Assembly (NCBI GenBank): GCA_000433775.1
Contig: HF998475.1
Coordinates: 29,423 to 38,880 of the forward strand
Length of the DNA stretch: 9,458 nucleotides
Direction of reading: 5' to 3'
Source of the DNA: Corallococcus sp. CAG:1435
GTDB lineage: Bacteria > Bacillota > Clostridia > Christensenellales > CAG-314
The notes below the pieces were generated by a model. The model was given only the letters and a program-made list of their open reading frames with translations, was not told the origin of the DNA and did not search any database. Positions 5,618 through 9,458 of the stretch are shown here, piece after piece. Position 1 is the stretch's first letter; each line of letters starts with the position of its first letter. The position numbers were made by a program, and so were the translations under genes.

Positions 5618-6040
5618 ATGTCAAATTTGAACAGTATGGAACTTAAAATTGAGGCTAAATCGCAAAACGAAAAGTTCGCCCGCAGTGTTGTCGGGGCATT
5701 TTTTGCCCAACTCAACCCTACTTTGGAACAGTTGGAGGACGTGAAAACGGCAGTTTCGGAGGCAGTGACAAACTGCATCGTTCACGCCTACGGCGGTAAA
5801 CAACAGGGGGAAATTCGCATACGCTGCAACCTTACTGCCGACACTCTTTTTGTGGAAGTTGTAGACTTCGGAAAGGGCATCGAGGATGTGGAAAAGGCAA
5901 TGACGCCGTTTTTTACCACAGTGGACACGGGCGAACGCTCCGGAATGGGTTTTACCGTAATGCAGGCTTTTTGCGACAAGGTGGAGGTAACTTCCGCCAA
6001 TGGGGAAACTTGTGTGAAACTTACCAAAAAAATTGCCTAG
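5618..6040 (+). CDS. spoIIAB: Anti-sigma F factor / serine kinase SpoIIAB
   Basis: A 140-residue GHKL-type ATP-binding protein starting at ATG 5618 behind AGAGG. The N-box is SEAVTNCIVHAYGG (47-60) with Glu48 as catalytic base and Asn52 binding magnesium; the G1 box is DFGKGI with Asp83 contacting adenine; the G2 box is ERSGMGF (106-112). Arg22 in FARSVV matches the Arg20 region that contacts SigF in related proteins. It holds SigF inactive as a dimer with ATP and phosphorylates SpoIIAA on Ser56. All key residues are present, so it should be functional. Its stop codon overlaps the ribosome binding site of sigF, which suggests coupled translation and balanced SpoIIAB to SigF ratios. Confidence 0.97.
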   Translation: MSNLNSMELKIEAKSQNEKFARSVVGAFFAQLNPTLEQLEDVKTAVSEAVTNCIVHAYGGKQQGEIRIRCNLTADTLFVEVVDFGKGIEDVEKAMTPFFTTVDTGERSGMGFTVMQAFCDKVEVTSANGETCVKLTKKIA

Positions 6041-6049
6041 GGGTGAAAA

Positions 6050-6775
6050 ATGATTGGGCATGAAGAAACGATGAGGCTTATTCGTCTTGCGCAGGAGGGC
6101 GACGAGGAAGCCTGCACCACACTTATTGTGGAAAACACCCCGTTGGTCAAAAGTATTGTCAAAAGATACCTTGGCAAACATGTCGAGTACGACGATTTGC
6201 TTCAGATTGCGCAAATTGGATTACTGAAAGCCATCAAAAATTTTTCTACGGATTTTGACGTGCGTTTTTCTACCTACGCCGTACCGATGATTTTGGGCGA
6301 ATTGAAAAGATACATGCGTGACGACGGTTACCTCAAAGTTTCCCGTTCGGTGAAAAGCCTTTCGGGGAAAATTTTGAAATACGTGGAACAACAGACGCAA
6401 AGCGGCGCTACCGAACCCACCGTGGAGGAAATTGCAGAAAAATTCGGCATGGATGTTGTGGACGTTGTTTTCACTTTGGACGCAACCAGACTGCCCGTCT
6501 CGCTGTACGAAACTACAAGCGACAAAGACGGAAAGGAAACGGAATTGATAGATAAACTTCCGACTGATGAAGACAAAAAAATGGTAAACAACCTGATTCT
6601 GAAAGACATGCTGTCCCGTCTTTCGCCGAGAGAACAAAAACTTGTAGTGCTACGCTATTTCAGAGATATGACGCAGGGGGAAATTGCTCAAAAGATGGGC
6701 GTTTCGCAAGTGCAGATTTCCCGCATGGAAAATAAGATATTGGAAAAACTCAAAGCACTTTACGAGGAAAAATAA
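6050..6775 (+). CDS. sigF: Forespore RNA polymerase sigma factor SigF
   Basis: A 241-residue sigma-70-family protein (SigB/F/G subgroup), third gene of the spoIIA operon. ATG 6050 lies six bases after AGGGG, which overlaps the spoIIAB stop. Region 2 runs from about 45 to 105, with YDDLLQIAQIGLLKAI and DVRFSTYAVPMILGELKR followed by RDDGYLKVSR; region 3 is about 108-165 (PTVEEIAEKFG); region 4 ends with the helix-turn-helix MTQGEIAQKMGVSQVQISR (207-225). It directs the first forespore-specific transcription after asymmetric division. It is about 14 residues shorter than B. subtilis SigF, mostly at the N-terminus. SigG is very similar, but its place directly behind spoIIAB makes SigF the firm assignment. 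No strong terminator follows immediately. Confidence 0.96.
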   Translation: MIGHEETMRLIRLAQEGDEEACTTLIVENTPLVKSIVKRYLGKHVEYDDLLQIAQIGLLKAIKNFSTDFDVRFSTYAVPMILGELKRYMRDDGYLKVSRSVKSLSGKILKYVEQQTQSGATEPTVEEIAEKFGMDVVDVVFTLDATRLPVSLYETTSDKDGKETELIDKLPTDEDKKMVNNLILKDMLSRLSPREQKLVVLRYFRDMTQGEIAQKMGVSQVQISRMENKILEKLKALYEEK

Positions 6776-6859
6776 CAGACGATAAAAAAGTTGAAAAACC
6801 AAGGTTTCCGCATGATTCCGCAAAGTTCCTGACACTGAAAAGGGCGAAAAGACATTTGG

Positions 6860-6901
6860 AAAACTTGCCTCAGTCTCAAAGTTTTGTCGTTTGTTATTTT
6901 T
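6860..6901 (+). terminator. Weak terminator-like hairpin downstream of sigF
   Basis: AAAACTT (6860-6866) and AAGTTTT (6879-6885) are exact reverse complements with a 12-base loop, followed by a T-rich stretch ending in TTATTTTTG. The stem contains one G-C pair only, so it would be unstable. It begins 85 bases past the sigF stop. It is the only structure close to the operon end; the strong hairpin at 7427-7454 may do the real work. Confidence 0.25.
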
Positions 6902-7054
6902 GAAGTTAAGTGCTTTGTTTGAAAAAAACACTTACACACGAGCAAATGTTTCGTTGAAAACGATATTCTATTCTTATTCGGCACGTTTTAACGCTGCTAC
7001 TTCGGAAGATATTGTTTTTGAAGTGTCGTTTAATTATGTTGTGTAGCACCAAAA

Positions 7055-7140
7055 CAAATGTGCGGGCAAAATTCAAATGCGCAAACAAAATACAGATGTG
7101 CAGGTAAAATACAAATGCGTATAGATGTGTAGGCAAAAAA
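7055..7140. repeat. Degenerate 19-bp tandem repeat array (about 4.5 copies)
   Basis: Consecutive units begin at 7055, 7074, 7093, 7112 (10-base partial copy) and 7122. The consensus is CARATGYGCAGGCAAAATA. Three complete copies lie head to tail with exactly 19-bp spacing, and the last follows the shortened copy. The flanks (about 7036-7054 and 7141-7200) still show faint resemblance, as if older copies had decayed. A 19-bp period is not a multiple of three, which argues against coding, and is close to two helical turns. No insertion-sequence or CRISPR feature is associated: there are no unique spacers between the units. Confidence 0.75.
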
Positions 7141-7143
7141 GTG

Positions 7144-7175
7144 TGTTTATACAAAAACGGAAATATGTATAAACA
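7144..7175. repeat. Perfect 10-bp inverted repeat
   Basis: TGTTTATACA (7144-7153) and TGTATAAACA (7166-7175) are exact reverse complements with a 12-base spacer. The array of 19-bp units ends four bases before it. It has no T-run, so it is not a terminator; the symmetry and AT-rich arms would suit a dimeric DNA-binding protein, or it could be a by-product of repeat decay. Confidence 0.5.
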
Positions 7176-7198
7176 AGATAAATTTCAATGCAATAAAT

Positions 7199-7240
7199 AA
7201 GTGCTGCACTTTTTTCTACAAGTATAATACGCACTGCACT
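7199..7240 (+). promoter_or_regulatory. Orphan TATAAT box flanked by TGCACT motifs
   Basis: A perfect -10 hexamer TATAAT lies at 7223-7228. The place of the -35 is occupied by the palindrome AAGTGC-T-GCACTT (7199-7211), with no TTGACA-like hexamer 16-18 bases upstream. TGCACT occurs again at 7235-7240, 30 bases after its copy at 7205-7210, where a start site would fall. It may be a promoter that depends on a regulator, or an AT-rich coincidence. Confidence 0.25.
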
Positions 7241-7295
7241 GTTTTAGCAAGTAACAAGCGCAAACAGTTAGTGCTTAATTCAAACAAACAACTTG

Positions 7296-7323
7296 AAAAA
7301 CGGCTTCGGTGTTTTTGATTTTT
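7296..7323 (+). terminator. Terminator-like hairpin with TTCG loop
   Basis: AAAAAC (7296-7301) pairs with GTTTTT (7311-7316), continued inside by G-U and C-G pairs with one bulged G closing a TTCG tetraloop, and followed by GATTTTT. It lies about 70-80 bases past the TATAAT box at 7223, so it could end a short untranslated RNA. No gene precedes it directly. Confidence 0.35.
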
Positions 7324-7426
7324 ACGAAAAACCTTTTCCGACAAATGTTTTCAACAGTAATTTCTATGCTTAACGGGCACTACTTTGGACTGCAACCCGA
7401 CATTAAAATATTCCACACAAACAATT

Positions 7427-7454
7427 AAAAAAGCCACTTTTGGGGTGGCTTTTT
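7427..7454. terminator. Bidirectional intrinsic terminator between spoIIA and spoIVA
   Basis: AAAAAAGCCAC, loop TTTTGGG, GTGGCTTTTT: a five-pair GC-containing stem extended by A-T pairs, with T-runs available on both strands. On the minus strand it lies 70 bases past the spoIVA stop and is the obvious spoIVA terminator. On the plus strand it would stop readthrough from sigF, 650 bases upstream. Confidence 0.85.
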
Positions 7455-7523
7455 AATATTATGTCTGTAATACTATTTTATAAAATGGCAAATCATGATA
7501 TAATTTCATGTTTTTCAATAATT

Positions 7524-8984
7524 TTACAACAGAAGACAGATTACCCCGCCTCTGTTTTCGTTCACTATTTTGGAAACGGTGCGTGTAAGTTTTTCCTTAA
7601 CTTCGGTGGGCATCGCCACGCATTTGCCTTCCAATCCGTCTTTGGCAAGTCCGGACATTGTTTTGCCAAACATGTTGGTGTTCCAAATTGCCTGTGGATT
7701 TTGCTTGTATTCCGAAAGCAGATACTGACTTTGCTGTTCTGTTCCCACCATGGGACTCACTTCCGTTGCCACATCCACACGTATTATGTGGTAACTGGGT
7801 GCAGTGGCTTTAAGCCTTACACCGTAGATACTTCCCTGTCGCACCATTTCCGGTTCGTTCAACGTCATTTTGTCCATATCGGGCATTACAATGCCGTACC
7901 CCAAACGGTCCGCCTGTTCCAAGGCGTCTTTCATTGCCTCGAAACAGCGTTTTGCATAGACGGAGTTGGTAACGTAACTCATAAGAGAAAACTCGTCGGC
8001 AATTTCCGTATCCGCTTCCTGCGACAGCACCTTGAAGAACAGGTCGGAATTGGGTGCAAGACGGCATGTCGCCACGCCTGTTCCCATGTCCATTTTCTCC
8101 ATTGTGCAATTTTCCACGTACTCGCAACCGTCAAAGCCCTGCAAAAGTTTTGCGCAGTCCTTCATTTTTTCCACGTCGGCGCTTACCTTTTTTACTCTTT
8201 CAAGAATAGTGGCAATTACTTTGTTGTCTTTGTTGAGCGCACGCATCCAGTTGGGAAGATTTACGCAAATGCGTCGGATGGGGAATTCTTTAAGAATGTT
8301 TTGCAAAACTTCTTCCAGTTGCGATGCCGTTGCTTCTGCAACATTAAGAGGCATTACGCACACGCCGTACTTTTCACGCAAAGACGCACACAAACTTTGC
8401 ACGCTTTCCGATTGCGGATTTTTGCAGTTTATCACCACTATGAAAGGCTTTCCTACGCTTTTAAGTTCTCTAACGGATTTCTCTTCCGCCGAAACGTAGT
8501 TACTGCGTGGAATGTCGCCTATGCTGCCGTCGGTTGATACCACCACCGCAACGGTCGAGTGTTCCGTTGCCACTTTTCTGGTGCCAATTTCCGCTGCCTT
8601 TTCAAAGGGCATAGGTTCCGATTGCCAAGGCGTGTTCACAAGTCGCATTTTGCCGTCTTCAGTGTGTCCCTCCGCACCTTCAATCAAAAAGCCCACACAG
8701 TCGATAAGGCGCACGTTTGCCGTAGATTTGTCGTCAAAAGTGAGTTTTACCGCCGTGTTAGGCACAAATTTGGGTTGAGTGGTCATTATCGTTTTGCCAT
8801 CCGCCGATTGTGGCAACTCGTCCGTGGCACGTTTCTTGTCGTTGGCGTCGGCAATCAGCGGCAACACAAGTTTTTCCATAAATTTAGTAACAAACGTCGA
8901 TTTACCGCTTCTGACAGGTCCAACTACCCCGATGTAGATGTCGCCGTTTGTTCTCTCAAGAATTTCCTGATAGATATCCTTCAT
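7524..8984 (-). CDS. spoIVA: Stage IV sporulation protein A (coat morphogenetic ATPase SpoIVA)
   Basis: A 486-residue protein, close to the 492 residues of B. subtilis SpoIVA. The ATG at 8984 is chosen because GGAGG lies five bases upstream; a GTG four codons earlier overlaps that site. The N-terminus ERTNGDIYIGVVGPVRSGKST matches the family closely, with the Walker A motif at 22-30 (Lys28), a TTQPKFVPN segment with Thr68/Thr69 in the position of the sensor threonine, and the Walker B LIDCVGF with Asp95. The middle and C-terminal domains are complete and the protein ends in hydrophobic residues, ICLLL, the end that contacts SpoVM on the forespore membrane in B. subtilis. SpoIVA hydrolyses ATP to polymerise irreversibly into the coat basement layer in the mother cell. 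It is transcribed towards the spoIIA operon and appears monocistronic. Confidence 0.97.
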   Translation of the reverse strand: MKDIYQEILERTNGDIYIGVVGPVRSGKSTFVTKFMEKLVLPLIADANDKKRATDELPQSADGKTIMTTQPKFVPNTAVKLTFDDKSTANVRLIDCVGFLIEGAEGHTEDGKMRLVNTPWQSEPMPFEKAAEIGTRKVATEHSTVAVVVSTDGSIGDIPRSNYVSAEEKSVRELKSVGKPFIVVINCKNPQSESVQSLCASLREKYGVCVMPLNVAEATASQLEEVLQNILKEFPIRRICVNLPNWMRALNKDNKVIATILERVKKVSADVEKMKDCAKLLQGFDGCEYVENCTMEKMDMGTGVATCRLAPNSDLFFKVLSQEADTEIADEFSLMSYVTNSVYAKRCFEAMKDALEQADRLGYGIVMPDMDKMTLNEPEMVRQGSIYGVRLKATAPSYHIIRVDVATEVSPMVGTEQQSQYLLSEYKQNPQAIWNTNMFGKTMSGLAKDGLEGKCVAMPTEVKEKLTRTVSKIVNENRGGVICLLL

Positions 8985-9013
8985 ACCGTCCTCCACACTT
9001 ATGCGTTTGATAG

Positions 9014-9042
9014 ATTGTATGAAATGTTCTGCTACGATAGAA
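9014..9042 (-). promoter_or_regulatory. SigE-type promoter of spoIVA
   Basis: On the minus strand CATACAAT (9021-9014) matches the SigE -10 consensus CATACAMT perfectly. Fourteen bases upstream, TTCTATC (9042-9036) matches the -35 KMATATT at only four of seven positions. The -10 ends 29 bases before the ATG, giving a leader of about 23 bases. Mother-cell SigE control is exactly what is known for spoIVA in B. subtilis. A 6-bp inverted repeat, TGTTCT/AGAACA (9025-9044), covers the spacer and -35. Confidence 0.65.
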
Positions 9043-9044
9043 CA

Positions 9045-9458
9045 CTACCAACGAGGTTTTTTCCTGCAAAAGAGGCTTTGGGCAAAGCGTGTTGTCCCGT
9101 TTTTTGTAATATACCGATAAAACACACCAATTTTACTTTTTGGATGAAAGTACTTGTATTTTGTAAACAGCCTGTTTCGGGAAGCAGGTGCAAATTCGCT
9201 CGACGTCACATTTGATTTTGTTTCCCTACGCAAAAATTTTTTCGATATTCTGCTCAAAAACTTCAGAGTGTTCAGACGTTGCCACTGTCTTTCACAAAGT
9301 TGTTTACCGAAAAACTGTAAAAGTTGTCTTACTTTCGATATGTTACCTGCTCGTCTATTGCAATTTGCCTGAAATAAACAAATTGAAAATAATGTTTATT
9401 GTTGACGACAATCAAACTCACACACAAATACAACAATTTTATTGAAGGCCAACAAAGA
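9045..9458. other. Non-coding region upstream of spoIVA to the window edge
   Basis: About 410 bases with no supportable gene. A 70-codon minus-strand frame (9257-9045) starts with TTG, has no ribosome binding site and is extremely basic; plus-strand frames also lack ribosome binding sites. Frames entering from the right edge on the minus strand stop at 9396 and 9329 without recognisable content, so the tail of a neighbouring gene cannot be ruled out. Small AT-rich inverted repeats occur at 9361-9385 (CAATTTG/CAAATTG) and 9373-9400 (AATAAACA/TGTTTATT). Confidence 0.5.

Larger units (their letters stand above)
6776..7426. other. Long non-coding interval between sigF and the spoIVA terminator
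   Basis: About 650 bases without a supportable gene. Short frames exist, for instance one of 27 codons starting at ATG 7345, but none has a ribosome binding site or recognisable product. I looked for a SpoVM-like micro-protein, the usual partner of SpoIVA, and saw none. The interval holds, in order: a weak hairpin (6860-6885), a 19-bp tandem array (7055-7140) with decayed copies on both sides, a 10-bp inverted repeat (7144-7175), an isolated TATAAT box with flanking TGCACT motifs (7199-7240) and a terminator-like hairpin (7296-7323). Confidence 0.6.

Noticed and set aside
5621..6214. Minus-strand open frame of 197 codons opposite spoIIAB and sigF
   Set aside because: It is antisense to two confidently identified genes and lacks both a ribosome binding site and family features.
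7055..7140. CRISPR-like array
   Set aside because: The units are directly adjacent, with no unique spacers, and are too short and degenerate; no cas gene is present.
7345..7428. 27-codon plus-strand frame just before the terminator
   Set aside because: No Shine-Dalgarno sequence precedes either Met codon, and it shows no resemblance to SpoVM or other sporulation micro-proteins.
7440..8537. Plus-strand open frame of 365 codons opposite spoIVA
   Set aside because: Its length is a by-product of codon use in spoIVA, which is unmistakable on the other strand. The His/Phe/Cys-rich product has no domain, and its start overlaps the terminator hairpin.
9045..9257. Minus-strand 70-codon basic frame upstream of spoIVA
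   Set aside because: It begins with TTG, has no ribosome binding site and ends just before the SigE promoter; the composition is implausible for a folded protein.

Overview
The window looks like a chromosomal segment from a low-GC, endospore-forming Firmicute, probably a class Clostridia member. The evidence is a complete spoIIAA-spoIIAB-sigF operon, a full-length spoIVA, CCA-encoding tRNA genes, strong GGAGG-type ribosome binding sites and Spo0A-, SigA- and SigE-like regulatory motifs. No insertion sequence, phage gene or CRISPR array is visible.

Layout. 1-1383 (minus): N-terminal 461 codons of a large secreted lipoprotein that runs off the left edge. 1568-4056 (minus): a tightly packed three-gene operon, transcribed as an N-formylglutamate-amidohydrolase-like hydrolase, then a beta-barrel (Cdc48-N/AbrB-like) protein with a C-terminal membrane hairpin, then a small HExxH metallopeptidase-like protein. 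4371-5008 (minus): a complete tRNA transcription unit with a consensus promoter, six tRNAs in the order Pro-Met-Asp-Phe-Thr-Tyr and an intrinsic terminator. 5213-6775 (plus): spoIIA operon with an upstream Spo0A box and a candidate promoter. 6776-7523: long non-coding interval with a degenerate 19-bp tandem array, inverted repeats, an isolated TATAAT box and two terminator-like hairpins. 7524-8984 (minus): spoIVA behind a SigE-like promoter. 8985-9458: non-coding apart from that promoter.

How the genes work together. SpoIIAA, SpoIIAB and SigF form the partner-switching module that activates the first forespore sigma factor. SpoIVA is the mother-cell ATPase that polymerises on the forespore surface as the coat base, normally under SigE, whose activation depends on SigF. 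The two loci are convergent here and share a bidirectional terminator next to spoIVA.

The least explained part is the left third. The three-gene operon pairs two putative metal hydrolases with a membrane-anchored beta-barrel protein and has no assigned pathway. It is the best candidate in the window for an undescribed system, but nothing in the sequence proves its function.
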